The notes under the pieces: model-generated
What the model was told of the DNA's origin: nothing
Seen by the model: only the letters and a program-made list of their open reading frames with translations
Databases searched by the model: none
Translations under genes and position numbers: made by a program
Shown here: positions 1-12,465 of the stretch, piece after piece
How the letters are laid out: each line of letters opens with the position of its first letter
How positions within the stretch are numbered: position 1 is the first letter of the stretch
NCBI GenBank assembly: GCA_037013495.1
Contig: CM072801.1
Location: 109,313,816 to 109,377,815 of the forward strand
DNA from: Hippophae tibetana
Lineage: Eukaryota; Streptophyta; Magnoliopsida; Rosales; Elaeagnaceae
Direction: 5' to 3'
Length of the DNA: 64,000 nt

Positions 1-292
1 TCATGGTGCATACTACATAATGATGTCTTAAACTTTGGTCGCACGTTATTTCGTTGTAATCTCTTCTTGCTCTTTAGTATTTCAATTTGTTCCTCTTCGC
101 CATATTCTTAGTAATTCAATCAATCTTATTCCATTGAGTTCTAGCGTTCTTAGGTTGTCCGCAAAAGGGATTCGCATCGTTTGGGATCATAACCTTGGTT
201 GCTAAAAATGGTGTATCTACCTTCACATATCTATTTTTAGAATTTTAGGTTTAAAAAATTTTGTGCTTTGGAGGTTTTCTCCTCTCTTAAGT

Positions 293-322
293 CACAATTT
301 CCAAAAAGAGAAAGAAATTGTG
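293..322 (+). repeat. Inverted repeat (9-bp arms, 12-nt loop), present in many monomers
   Basis: CACAATTTC at 293-301 is the exact reverse complement of GAAATTGTG at 314-322, with a 12-nt purine-rich loop (302-313). It could form a short cruciform or RNA hairpin. The left arm varies by monomer class: CCCAATTTC, CAAAATTTC, CACAAATTC and CACAATTTG each break one base pair. The right arm is nearly invariant, GAAATAAATTG copies being the main exception. No compensating change was seen. No terminator function is claimed, as there is no adjoining gene. Confidence 0.7.
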
Positions 323-534
323 TCCTTAAAGTCTTGTCTTTTATTTCAATTTTTTTGACATTGTTTTCCACTTTGGATTTCATATCTTATTTTTCTTTAA
401 AATCTTGTCATCTTTTACTTTTCTTTGTTTTATGTGTTCCACCTTTCTTTCTTCTTGAGAAAAACAAGAGAGCTAATACAGTTCATAGTGTAAAAACAAA
501 AAGAAGGTATTAATTGTGGTTGTAACTAAAAACT

Positions 535-542
535 GTTATAAC
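535..542. repeat. Short palindrome GTTATAAC, conserved in most monomers
   Basis: A perfect 8-bp palindrome that recurs at the same monomer offset throughout the array. A subset (m62, m64, m67, m70, m79) reads ACTATTATAAC and loses the symmetry. It could be a protein-binding dyad, but no factor can be named and AT-rich palindromes of this size arise easily by chance. Confidence 0.5.
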
Positions 543-1968
543 TTTTATTTTGTGCATCGAAATGAGTACTATAACATATCAAATCTGAAGCTCGTTCCGA
601 TGCCTAAAAACGCACCGTAGCAATAGTATATTTCCCCACTTTTGTCAACCCAAATTTCATGGTGCATACTACATAATGATGTCTTAAACTTTTGTCGCAC
701 CTTATTTCGTTGTAATCTCTTCTTGCTCTTTAGGATTTCAATTTGTTCATCTTAGCCATATTCTTAGTAATTCAATCTTTCTTATTCCATTGAGTTCCAG
801 CGTTCTTAGGTTGTCCGCAAAAGGGATTCGCATCGTTTGGGATCATAACCTTGGTTGCTGAAAATGGTGTATCTACCTTCACATATCTATTTTAAAAATT
901 TTAGGTATAAAACATTTCGTGCTTTGGAGGTTTTCTCCTCTCTTAAGTCCCAATTTCCAAAAAGAGAAAGAAATTGTGTCCTTAAAGTCTTGTCTTTTAT
1001 TTCAATTTTGTAGACATTGTTTTCAACTTTGGATTTCATATCTTATTTTTCTTTAAAATCATGTCATCTTTTACTTTTCTTTGTTTTATGTGTTCCACCT
1101 TTCTTTCTTCTTGAGAAGAACAAGAGAGCTAATACAGTTCACAGTGTAAAATCAAAAAGAAGGTATTAATTGTGGTTGTAACTAAAAACTGTTATAACTT
1201 TTATTTTGTGCATCGAAATGAGTACTATAACATATCAAATCTGAAGCTCGTTCCGATACCTAAAAACGCACCGTAGCAATAGTATATTTCCCCACTTTTG
1301 TCAACCCAAATTTCATGGTGCATACTACATAATGATGTCTTAAACTTTGGTCGCACCTTATTTCGTTGTAATCTCTTCTTGCTCTTTAGTATTTCAATTT
1401 GTTCCTCTTCGCCATATTCTTAGTAATTCAATCAATCATATTGCATTGAGTTCTAGCGTTCTTAGGTTGTCCCCAAAAGGGATTCGCATCGTTTGGGATC
1501 ATAACCTTGGTTGCTAAAAATGGTGTATCTACCTTCACATATCTATTTTTAGAATTTTAGGTTTAAAAAATTTTGTGCTTTGGAGGTTTTCTCCTCTCTT
1601 AAGTCACAATTTCCAAAAAGAGAAAGAAATTGTGTCCTTAAAGTCTTGTCTTTTATTTCAATTTTTTTGACATTGTTTTCCACTTTGGATTTCATATCTT
1701 ATTTTTCTTTAAAATCTTGTCATCTTTTACTTTTCTTTGTTTTATGTGTTCCACCTTTCTTTCTTCTTGAGAAAAACAAGAGAGCTAATACAGTTCATAG
1801 TGTAAAAACAAAAAGAAGGTATTAATTGTGGTTGTAACTAAAAACTGTTATAACTTTTATTTTGTGCATCGAAATGAGTACTATAACATATCAAATCTGA
1901 AGCTCGTTCCGATGCCTAAAAACGCACCGTAGCAATAGTATATTTCCCCACTTTTGTCAACCCAAATT

Positions 1969-4900
1969 TCATGGTGCATACTACATAATGATGTCTTAAA
2001 CTTTGGTCGCACGTTATTTCGTTGTAATCTCTTCTTGCTCTTTAGTATTTCAATTTGTTCCTCTTCGCCATATTCTTAGTAATTCAATCAATCTTATTCC
2101 ATTGAGTTCTAGCGTTCTTAGGTTGTCCGCAAAAGGGATTCGCATCGTTTGGGATCATAACCTTGGTTGCTAAAAATGGTGTATCTACCTTCACATATCT
2201 ATTTTTAGAATTTTAGGTTTAAAAAATTTTGTGCTTTGGAGGTTTTCTCCTCTCTTAAGTCACAATTTCCAAAAAGAGAAAGAAATTGTGTCCTTAAAGT
2301 CTTGTCTTTTATTTCAATTTTTTTGACATTGTTTTCCACTTTGGATTTCATATCTTATTTTTCTTTAAAATCTTGTCATCTTTTACTTTTCTTTGTTTTA
2401 TGTGTTCCACCTTTCTTTCTTCTTGAGAAAAACAAGAGAGCTAATACAGTTCATAGTGTAAAAACAAAAAGAAGGTATTAATTGTGGTTGTAACTAAAAA
2501 CTGTTATAACTTTTATTTTGTGCATCGAAATGAGTACTATAACATATCAAATCTGAAGCTCGTTCCGATGCCTAAAAACGCACCGTAGCAATAGTATATT
2601 TCCCCACTTTTGTCAACCCAAATTTCATGGTGCATACTACATAATGATGTCTTAAACTTTTGTCGCACCTTATTTCGTTGTAATCTCTTCTTGCTCTTTA
2701 GGATTTCAATTTGTTCATCTTAGCCATATTCTTAGTAATTCAATCTTTCTTATTCCATTGAGTTCCAGCGTTCTTAGGTTGTCCGCAAAAGGGATTCGCA
2801 TCGTTTGGGATCATAACCTTGGTTGCTGAAAATGGTGTATCTACCTTCACATATCTATTTTAAAAATTTTAGGTATAAAACATTTCGTGCTTTGGAGGTT
2901 TTCTCCTCTCTTAAGTCCCAATTTCCAAAAAGAGAAAGAAATTGTGTCCTTAAAGTCTTGTCTTTTATTTCAATTTTGTAGACATTGTTTTCAACTTTGG
3001 ATTTCATATCTTATTTTTCTTTAAAATCATGTCATCTTTTACTTTTCTTTGTTTTATGTGTTCCACCTTTCTTTCTTCTTGAGAAGAACAAGAGAGCTAA
3101 TACAGTTCACAGTGTAAAATCAAAAAGAAGGTATTAATTGTGGTTGTAACTAAAAGATGTTATAACTTTTATTTTGTGCATCGAAATGAGTACTATAACA
3201 TATCAAATCTGAAGCTCGTTCCGATACCTAAAAACGCACCGTAGCAATAGTATATTTCCCCACTTTTGTCAACCCAAATTTCATGGTGCATACTACATAA
3301 TGATGTCTTAAACTTTGGTCGCACCTTATTTCGTTGTAATCTCTTCTTGCTCTTTAGTATTTCAATTTGTTCCTCTTCGCCATATTCTTAGTAATTCAAT
3401 CAATCATATTGCATTGAGTTCTAGCGTTCTTAGGTTGTCCCCAAAAGGGATTCGCATCGTTTGGGATCATAACCTTGGTTGCTAAAAATGGTGTATCTAC
3501 CTTCACATATCTATTTTTAGAATTTTAGGTTTAAAAAATTTTGTGCTTTGGAGGTTTTCTCCTCTCTTAAGTCACAATTTCCAAAAAGAGAAAGAAATTG
3601 TGTCCTTAAAGTCTTGTCTTTTATTTCAATTTTTTTGACATTGTTTTCCACTTTGGATTTCATATCTTATTTTTCTTTAAAATCTTGTCATCTTTTACTT
3701 TTCTTTGTTTTATGTGTTCCACCTTTCTTTCTTCTTGAGAAAAACAAGAGAGCTAATACAGTTCATAGTGTAAAAACAAAAAGAAGGTATTAATTGTGGT
3801 TGTAACTAAAAACTGTTATAACTTTTATTTTGTGCATCGAAATGAGTACTATAACATATCAAATCTGAAGCTCGTTCCGATGCCTAAAAACGCACCGTAG
3901 CAATAGTATATTTCCCCACTTTTGTCAACCCAAATTTCATGGTGCATACTACATAATGATGTCTTAAACTTTGGTCGCACGTTATTTCGTTGTAATCTCT
4001 TCTTGCTCTTTAGTATTTCAATTTGTTCCTCTTCGCCATATTCTTAGTAATTCAATCAATCTTATTCCATTGAGTTCTAGCGTTCTTAGGTTGTCCGCAA
4101 AAGGGATTCGCATGGTTTGGGATCATAACCTTGGTTGCTAAAAATGGTGTATCTACCTTCACATATCTATTTTTAGAATTTTAGGTTTAAAACATTTTGT
4201 GCTTTGGAGGTTTTCTCCTCTCTTAAGTCACAATTTCCAAAAAGAGAAAGAAATTGTGTCCTTAAAGTCTTGTCTTTTATTTCAATTTTTTTTGACATCG
4301 TTTTCCACTTTGGATTTCATATCTTATTTTTCTTTAAAATCTTGTCATCTTTTACTTTTCTTTGTTTTATGTGTTCCACCTTTCTTTCTTCTTGAGAAAA
4401 ACAAGAGAGCTAATAGAGTTCACAGTGTAAAAACAAAAAGAAGGTATTAATTGTGGTTGTAACTAAAAACTGTTATAACTTTTATTTTGTGCATCGAAAT
4501 GAGTACTATAACATATCAAATCTGAAGCTCGTTCCGATGCCTAAAAACGCACCGTAGCAATAGTATATTTCCCCACTTTTGTCAACCCAAATTTCATGGT
4601 GCATACTACATAATGATGTCTTAAACTTTGGTCGCACCTTATTTCGTTGTAATCTCTTCTTGCTCTTTAGGATTTCACTTTGTTCATCTTAGCCATATTC
4701 TTTGTAATTCAATCTTTCTTATTCCATTGAGTTCCAGCGTTCTTAGGTTGTCCGCAAAAGGGATTCGCATCGTTTGGGATCATAACCTTGGTTACTGAAA
4801 ATGGTGTATCTACCTTCACATATCTATTTTAAAAATTTTAGGTTTAAAACATTTCGTGCTTTGGAGGTTTTCTCCTCTCTTAAGTCCCAATTTCCAAAAA

Positions 4901-5904
4901 GAGAAAGAAATTGTGTCCTTAAAGTCTTGTGTTTTATTTCAATTTCGTAGACATTGTTTTCAACTTTGGATTTCATATCTTATTTTTCTTTAAAATCATG
5001 TCATCTTTTACTTTTCTTTGTTTTATGTGTTCCACCTTTCTTTCTTCTTGAGAAAAACAAGAGAGCTAATACAGCTCACAGTGTAAAAACAAAAAGAAGG
5101 TATTAATTGTGGTTGTAACCAAAAACTGTTATAACTTTTATTTTGTGCATCGAAATGAGTACTATAACATATCAAATCTGAAGCTCGTTCCAATGCCTAA
5201 AAACGCACCGTAGCAATAGTATATTTCCCCACTTTTGTCAACCCAAATTTCATGGTGCATACTACATAATGATGTCTTAAATTTTGGCGCACCTTATTTC
5301 GTTGTAATCTCTTCTTGCTCTTTAGGATTTCAATTTGTTCATCTTAGCCATATTCTTAGTAATTCAATCTTTCTTATTCCATTGAGTTCTAGCGTTCTTA
5401 GGTTGTCCGCAAAAGGGATTCACATCGTTTGGGATCATAACCTTGGTTGCTAAAAATGGTGTATCTACCTTCACATATCTATTTTTAGAATTTTAGGTTT
5501 AAAACATTTTGTGCTTTGGAGGTTTTCTCCTCTCTTAAGTCCCAATTTCCAAAAAGAGAAAGAAATTGTGTCCTTAAAGTCTTGTCTTTTATTTCAATTT
5601 TTTTGACATTGTTTTCCACTTTAGATTTCATATCTTATTTTTCTTTAAAATCTTGTCATCTTTTACTTTTCTTTGTTTTATGTGTTCCACCTTTCTTTCT
5701 TCTTGAGAAAAACAAGAGAGCTAATACAGTTCACAGTGTAAAAACAAAAAGAAGGTATTAATTGTGGTTGTAACTAAAAACTGTTATAACTTTTATTTTG
5801 TGCATGGAAATGAGTACTATAACATATCAAATCTGAAGCTCCTTCCGATGCCTAAAAACGCACCGTAGCAATAGTATATTTCCCCACTTTTGTCAACCCA
5901 AATT
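1969..5904 (+). repeat. Hexamer HOR unit ABCDEF, copy 1 (m4-m9)
   Basis: m4-m6 repeat the ABC trimer. m7 (D) begins like A (GCACGTTATT), then differs: GCATGGTTTGG, an 8-T run before GACATCG, and GCTAATAGAG. m8 (E) has GGATTTCACTTTG, TTTGTAATTC and GTAACCAAAA. m9 (F) has a 1-bp deletion giving TTTTGGCGC and is 655 bp. The extra T in D makes m7 657 bp, so the unit still totals exactly 6 x 656 = 3936 bp. Confidence 0.9.
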
Positions 5905-8900
5905 TCATGGTGCATACTACATAATGATGTCTTAAACTTTGGTCGCACCTTATTTCGTTGTAATCTCTTCTTGCTCTTTAGTATTTCAATTTGTTCCTCT
6001 TCGCCATATTCTTAGTAATTCAATCAATCTTATTCCATTGAGTTCTAGCGTTCTTAGGTTGTCCGCAAAAGGGATTCGCATCGTTTGGGATCATAACCTT
6101 GGTTGCTAAAAATGGTGTATCTACCTTCACATATCTATTTTTAGAATTTTAGGTTTAAAAAATTTTGTGCTTTGGAGGTTTTCTCCTCTCTTAAGTCACA
6201 ATTTCCAAAAAGAGAAAGAAATTGTGTCCTTAAAGTCTTGTCTTTTATTTCAATTTTTTTGACATTGTTTTCCACTTTGGATTTCATATCTTATTTTTCT
6301 TTAAAATCTTGTCATCTTTTACTTTTCTTTGTTTTATGTGTTCCACCTTTCTTTCTTCTTGAGAAAAACAAGAGAGCTAATACAGTTCATAGTGTAAAAA
6401 CAAAAAGAAGGTATTAATTGTGGTTGTAACTAAAAACTGTTATAACTTTTATTTTGTGCATCGAAATGAGTACTATAACATATCAAATCTGAAGCTCGTT
6501 CCGATGCCTAAAAACGCACCGTAGCAATAGTATATTTCCCCACTTTTGTCAACCCAAATTTCATGGTGCATACTACATAATGATGTCTTAAACTTTTGTC
6601 GCACCTTATTTCGTTGTAATCTCTTCTTGCTCTTTAGGATTTCAATTTGTTCATCTTCGCCATATTCTTAGTAATTCAATCTTTCTTATTCCATTGAGTT
6701 CCAGCGTTCTTAGGTTGTCCGCAAAAGGGATTCGCATCGTTTGGGATCATAACCTTGGTTGCTGAATATGGTGTATCTACCTTCACATATCTATTTTAAA
6801 AATTTTAGGTATAAAACATTTCGTGCTTTGGAGGTTTTCTCCTCTCTTAAGTCCCAATTTCCAAAAAGAGAAAGAAATTGTGTCCTTAAAGTCTTGTCTT
6901 TTATTTCAATTTTGTAGACATTGTTTTCAACTTTGGATTTCATATCTTATTTTTCTTTAAAATCATGTCATCTTTTACTTTTCTTTGTTTTATGTGTTCC
7001 ACCTTTCTTTCTTCTTGAGAAGAACAAGAGAGCTAATACAGTTCACAGTGTAAAATCAAAAAGAAGGTATTAATTGTGGTTGTAACTAAAAACTGTTATA
7101 ACTTTTATTTTGTGCATCGAAATGAGTACTATAACATATCAAATCTGAAGCTCGTTCCGATACCTAAAAACGCACCGTAGCAATAGTATATTTCCCCACT
7201 TTTGTCAACCCAAATTTCATGGTGCATACTACATAATGATGTCTTAAACTTTGGTCGCACCTTATTTCGTTGTAATCTCTTCTTGCTCTTTAGTATTTCA
7301 ATTTGTTCCTCTTCGCCATATTCTTAGTAATTCAATCAATCATATTGCATTGAGTTCTAGCGTTCTTAGGTTGTCCCCAAAAGGGATTCGCATCGTTTGG
7401 GATCATAACCTTGGTTGCTAAAAATGGTGTATCTACCTTCACATATCTATTTTTAGAATTTTAGGTTTAAAAAATTTTGTGCTTTGGAGGTTTTCTCCTC
7501 TCTTAAGTCACAATTTCCAAAAAGAGAAAGAAATTGTGTCCTTAAAGTCTTGTCTTTTATTTCAATTTTTTTGACATTGTTTTCCACTTTGGATTTCATA
7601 TCTTATTTTTCTTTAAAATCTTGTCATCTTTTACTTTTCTTTGTTTTATGTGTTCCACCTTTCTTTCTTCTTGAGAAAAACAAGAGAGCTAATACAGTTC
7701 ATAGTGTAAAAACAAAAAGAAGGTATTAATTGTGGTTGTAACTAAAAACTGTTATAACTTTTATTTTGTGCATCGAAATGAGTACTATAACATATCAAAT
7801 CTGAAGCTCGTTCCGATGCCTAAAAACGCACCGTAGCAATAGTATATTTCCCCACTTTTGTCAACCCAAATTTCATGGTGCATACTACATAATGATGTCT
7901 TAAACTTTGGTCGCACGTTATTTCGTTGTAATCTCTTCTTGCTCTTTAGTATTTCAATTTGTTCCTCTTCGCCATATTCTTAGTAATTCAATCAATCTTA
8001 TTCCATTGAGTTCTAGCGTTCTTAGGTTGTCCGCAAAAGGGATTCGCATGGTTTGGGATCATAACCTTGGTTGCTAAAAATGGTGTATCTACCTTCACAT
8101 ATCTATTTTTAGAATTTTAGGTTTAAAACATTTTGTGCTTTGGAGGTTTTCTCCTCTCTTAAGTCACAATTTCCAAAAAGAGAAAGAAATTGTGTCCTTA
8201 AAGTCTTGTCTTTTATTTCAATTTTTTTTGACATCGTTTTCCACTTTGGATTTCATATCTTATTTTTCTTTAAAATCTTGTCATCTTTTACTTTTCTTTG
8301 TTTTATGTGTTCCACCTTTCTTTCTTCTTGAGAAAAACAAGAGAGCTAATAGAGTTCACAGTGTAAAAACAAAAAGAAGGTATTAATTGTGGTTGTAACT
8401 AAAAACTGTTATAACTTTTATTTTGTGCATCGAAATGAGTACTATAACATATCAAATCTGAAGCTCGTTCCGATGCCTAAAAACGCACCGTAGCAATAGT
8501 ATATTTCCCCACTTTTGTCAACCCAAATTTCATGGTGCATACTACATAATGATGTCTTAAACTTTGGTCGCACCTTATTTCGTTGTAATCTCTTCTTGCT
8601 CTTTAGGATTTCACTTTGTTCATCTTAGCCATATTCTTTGTAATTCAATCTTTCTTATTCCATTGAGTTCTAGCGTTCTTAGGTTGTCCGCAAAAGGGAT
8701 TCGCATCGTTTGGGATCATAACCTTGGTTACTGAAAATGGTGTATCTACCTTCACATATCTATTTTAAAAATTTTAGGTTTAAAACATTTCGTGCTTTGG
8801 AGGTTTTCTCCTCTCTTAAGTCCCAATTTCCAAAAAGAGAAAGAAATTGTGTCCTTAAAGTCTTGTGTTTTATTTCAATTTCGTAGACATTGTTTTCAAC

Positions 8901-9840
8901 TTTGGATTTCATATCTTATTTTTCTTTAAAATCATGTCATCTTTTACTTTTCTTTGTTTTATGTGTTCCACCTTTCTTTCTTCTTGAGAAAAACAAGAGA
9001 GCTAATACAGCTCACAGTGTAAAAACAAAAAGAAGGTATTAATTGTGGTTGTAACCAAAAACTGTTATAACTTTTATTTTGTGCATCGAAATGAGTACTA
9101 TAACATATCAAATCTGAAGCTCGTTCCAATGCCTAAAAACGCACCGTAGCAATAGTATATTTCCCCACTTTTGTCAACCCAAATTTCATGGTGCATACTA
9201 CATAATGATGTCTTAAATTTTGGCGCACCTTATTTCGTTGTAATCTCTTCTTGCTCTTTAGGATTTCAATTTGTTCATCTTAGCCATATTCTTAGTAATT
9301 CAATCTTTCTTATTCCATTGAGTTCTAGCGTTCTTAGGTTGTCCGCAAAAGGGATTCACATCGTTTGGGATCATAACCTTGGTTGCTAAAAATGGTGTAT
9401 CTACCTTCACATATCTATTTTTAGAATTTTAGGTTTAAAACATTTTGTGCTTTGGAGGTTTTCTCCTCTCTTAAGTCCCAATTTCCAAAAAGAGAAAGAA
9501 ATTGTGTCCTTAAAGTCTTGTCTTTTATTTCAATTTTTTTGACATTGTTTTCCACTTTAGATTTCATATCTTATTTTTCTTTAAAATCTTGTCATCTTTT
9601 ACTTTTCTTTGTTTTATGTGTTCCACCTTTCTTTCTTCTTGAGAAAAACAAGAGAGCTAATACAGTTCACAGTGTAAAAACAAAAAGAAGGTATTAATTG
9701 TGGTTGTAACTAAAAACTGTTATAACTTTTATTTTGTGCATGGAAATGAGTACTATAACATATCAAATCTGAAGCTCCTTCCGATGCCTAAAAACGCACC
9801 GTAGCAATAGTATATTTCCCCACTTTTGTCAACCCAAATT
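5905..9840 (+). repeat. Hexamer HOR unit ABCDEF, copy 2 (m10-m15)
   Basis: The same six-monomer order at a displacement of 3936 bp: the D, E and F signatures recur in m13, m14 and m15, including the compensating +1 and -1 length changes. Small differences from copy 1 include GCACCTT instead of GCACGTT in A, CATCTTCGCC and GAATATGG in B (m11), and GTTCTAGCG instead of GTTCCAGCG in E (m14). Homology at this displacement carries on into m16 to about position 10,090, where m16 changes from AAAAAATTTTG to AAACATTTTG and CCCAATTTCC. Confidence 0.9.
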
Positions 9841-12465
9841 TCATGGTGCATACTACATAATGATGTCTTAAACTTTGGTCGCACCTTATTTCGTTGTAAT
9901 CTCTTCTTGCTCTTTAGTATTTCAATTTGTTCCTCTTCGCCATATTCTTAGTAATTCAATCAATCTTATTCCATTGAGTTCTAGCGTTCTTAGGTTGTCC
10001 GCAAAAGGGATTCGCATCGTTTGGGATCATAACCTTGGTTGCTAAAAATGGTGTATCTACCTTCACATATCTATTTTTAGAATTTTAGGTTTAAAACATT
10101 TTGTGCTTTGGAGGTTTTCTCCTCTCTTAAGTCCCAATTTCCAAAAAGAGAAAGAAATTGTGTCCTTAAAGTCTTGTCTTTTATTTCAATTTTTTTGACA
10201 TTGTTTTCCACTTTGGATTTCATATCTTATTTTTCTTTAAAATCTTGTCATCTTTTACTTTTCTTTGTTTTATGTGTTCCACCTTTCTTTCTTCTTGAGA
10301 AAAACAAGAGAGCTAATACAGTTCATAGTGTAAAAACAAAAAGAAGGTATTAATTGTGGTTGTAACTAAAAACTGTTATAACTTTTATTTTGTGCATCGA
10401 AATGAGTACTATAACATATCAAATCTGAAGCTCGTTCCGATGCCTAAAAACGCACCGTAGCAATAGTATATTTCCCCACTTTTGTCAACCCAAATTTCAT
10501 GGTTCATACTACATAATGATGTCTTAAACTTTTGTCGCACCTTATTTCGTTGTAATCTCTTCTTGCTCTTTAGTATTTCAATTTGTTCATCTTCGCCATA
10601 TTCTTAGTAATTCAATCTTTCTTATTCCATTGAGTTCCAGCGTTCTTAGGTTGTCCGCAAAAGGGATTCGCATCGTTTGGGATCATAACAATGGTTGCTG
10701 AATATGGTGTATCTACCTTCACATATCTATTTTTAGAATTTTAGGTTTAAAATATTTTGTGCTTTGGAGGTTTTCTCCTCTCTTAAGTCCCAATTTCCAA
10801 AAAGAGAAAGAAATTGTGTCCTTAAAGTCTTGTCTTTTATTTCAATTTTGTAGACATTGTTTTCAACTTTGGATTTCATATCTTATTTTTCTTTAAAATC
10901 ATGTCATCTTTTACTTTTCTTTGTTTTATGTGTTCCACCTTTCTTTCTTCTTGAGAAAAACAAGAGAGCTAATATAGTTCACAGTGTAAAAACAAAAAGA
11001 AGGTATTAATTGTGGTTGTAACTAAAAACTGTTATAACTTTTATTTTGTGCATCGAAATGAGTACTATAACATATCAAATCTGAAGCTCGTTCCGATGCC
11101 CAAAAACGCACCGTAGCAATAGTATATTTCCCCACTTTTGTGAACCCAAATTTCATGGTGCATACTACATAATGATGTCTTAAACTTTGGTCGCATCTTA
11201 TTTCGTTGTAATCTCTTCTTGCTCTTTAGTATTTCAATTTGTTCCTCTTCGCCATATTCTTAGTAATTCAATCAATCTTATTCCATTGAGTTCTAGCGTT
11301 CTTAGGTTGTCCGCAAAAGGGATTCGCATCGTTTGGGATCATAACCTTGGTTGCTGAAAATGGTGTATCTACCTTCACATATCTATTTTTAGAATTTTAG
11401 GTTTAAAAAATTTTGTGCTTTGGAGGTTTTCTCCTCTCTTAAGTCACAAATTCCAAAAAGAGAAAGAAATTGTGTCCTTAAAGTCTTGTCTTTTATTTCA
11501 ATTTTGTTGACATTGTTTTCCACTTTGGATTTCATATCTTATTTTTCTTTAAAATCTTGTCATCTTTTACTTTTCTTTGTTTTATGTGTTCCACCTTTCT
11601 TTCTTCTTGAGAAAAACAAGAGAGCTAATACAGTTCATAGTGTAAAAACAAAAAGAAGGTATTAATTGTGGTTGTAACTAAAAACTGTTATAACTTTTAT
11701 TTTGTGCATCGAAATGAGTACTATAACATATCAAATCTGAAGCTCGTTCCGATGCCTAAAAACGCACCGTAGCAATAGTATATTTCCCCACTTTTGTCAA
11801 CCCAAATTTCATGGTGCATACTACATAATGATGTCTTAAACTTTGGTCGCACCTTATTTCGTTGTAATCTCTTCTTGCTCTTTAGGATTTCAATTTGTTC
11901 ATCTTAGCCATATTCTTAGTAATTCAATCTTTCTTATTCCATTGAGTTCCAGCGTTCTTAGGTTGTCCGCAAAAGGGATTCGCATCGTTTGGGATCATAA
12001 CCTTGGTTGCTGAAAATGGTGTATCTACCTTCACATATCTATTTTAAAAATTTTAGGTTTAAAACATTTTGTGCTTTGGAGGTTTTCTCCTCTCTTAAGT
12101 CACAATTTCCAAAAAGAGAAAGAAATTGTGTCCTTAAAGTCTTGTCTTTTATTTCAATTTTGTAGACATTGTTTTCAACTTTGGATTTTGATATCTTATT
12201 TTTCTTTAAAATCATGTCATCTTTTACTTTTCTTTGTTTTATGTGTTCCACCTTTCTTTCTTCTCGAGAAAAACAAGAGAGCTAATACAGTTCACAGTGT
12301 AAAAATAAAAAGAAGGTATTAATTGTCGTTGTAATTAAAAACTGTTATAACTTTTATTTTGTGCATCGATATGAGTACTATAACATATCAAATCTGAAGC
12401 TCCTTCCGATGCCTAAAAACGCACCATAGCAATAGTATATTTCCCCACTTTTGTCAACCCAAATT
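9841..12465 (+). repeat. Transitional monomers m16-m19
   Basis: Four monomers linking the left HOR domain to the next. m16 starts as the continuation of hexamer phase. m17 introduces GGTTCAT, AACAATGGTTGC and GAATATGG, and ends GATGCCCAAAAACG with TTTTGTGAACC, as m20, m25 and m36 do. m18 has CACAAATTCC and GTTGAC. m19 is the first monomer with the +1-bp GGATTTTGATATC allele and TTCTCGAG. No HOR repeat of this four-monomer order was seen elsewhere. Confidence 0.75.

Larger units (their letters stand above)
1..656 (+). repeat. Reference monomer m1 of the 656-bp satellite
   Basis: Used here as the map for all copies. Offsets 1-130 hold the start motif, the GCACGTT/GCACCTT site, and the CCTCTTCGCC...CAATCAATC versus CATCTTAGCC...CAATCTTTC alternatives. 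Offsets 131-190 are comparatively GC-rich. Offsets 225-265 are a run of phased A and T tracts. Offsets 266-330 hold GGAGGTTTTCTCC, a CTTAAG site at 286-291 and a 9-bp inverted repeat. Offsets 330-470 are strongly pyrimidine-rich on the + strand. Offsets 470-590 are A/T-rich with the palindrome GTTATAAC. Offsets 590-645 carry a second cluster of CpGs. Manual count: 209 G+C of 656. I saw no convincing internal subrepeat ladder. Confidence 0.95.
1..1968 (+). repeat. Trimer HOR unit ABC (m1-m3)
   Basis: Three distinguishable monomers. A (m1) has GCACGTTATT. B (m2) has CTTTTGTCGC, CATTTCGTGC and CCCAATTTCC. C (m3) has CAATCATATTGC and GTCCCCAAAA. The same order recurs 1968 bp downstream in m4-m6. 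By eye the only differences I noticed are two adjacent substitutions at 3156-3157 in the second copy. Such near-identity points to a very recent duplication by unequal exchange or a related amplification. Confidence 0.9.

Noticed and set aside
170..186. CENP-B-box-like match (TTCG....G..TGGG, 7 of 9 fixed bases)
   Set aside because: About one to two matches this good are expected by chance in 656 bp on two strands. Two key bases differ, and plants have no established CENP-B box.
245..255. TTTTAGGTTTA as a degenerate plant telomere repeat
   Set aside because: A single imperfect unit per monomer, without TTTAGGG or its tandem repetition.
265..285. GGAGG before a reading frame as a bacterial ribosome binding site
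   Set aside because: The motif is part of every monomer, the window is eukaryotic satellite DNA, and there is no gene.
268..513. 81-codon reading frame (and its dozens of repeats) as a small membrane-like protein gene
   Set aside because: Starts at TTG, is broken by an in-frame TAG or +1-bp indels in many monomers, and is only as conserved as the surrounding satellite.
100..580. Internal ~160-bp subrepeats suggested by CATATTCTTAG, CATATCTATTTTT, CATATCTTATTTTT and ACATATCAAAT
   Set aside because: Spacings of about 125, 155 and 190 bp are irregular and the similarity is limited to short AT-rich words. A within-monomer dot-plot would decide.
600..640. TATA-like GTATATTT as a promoter
   Set aside because: A common AT-rich word repeated in every monomer, with no transcript or gene downstream.
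12039..12251. Antisense 65-77-codon lysine-rich reading frames
   Set aside because: They are the complement of the same monomer segment and open only where a particular indel allele is present. No start, context or conservation supports coding.
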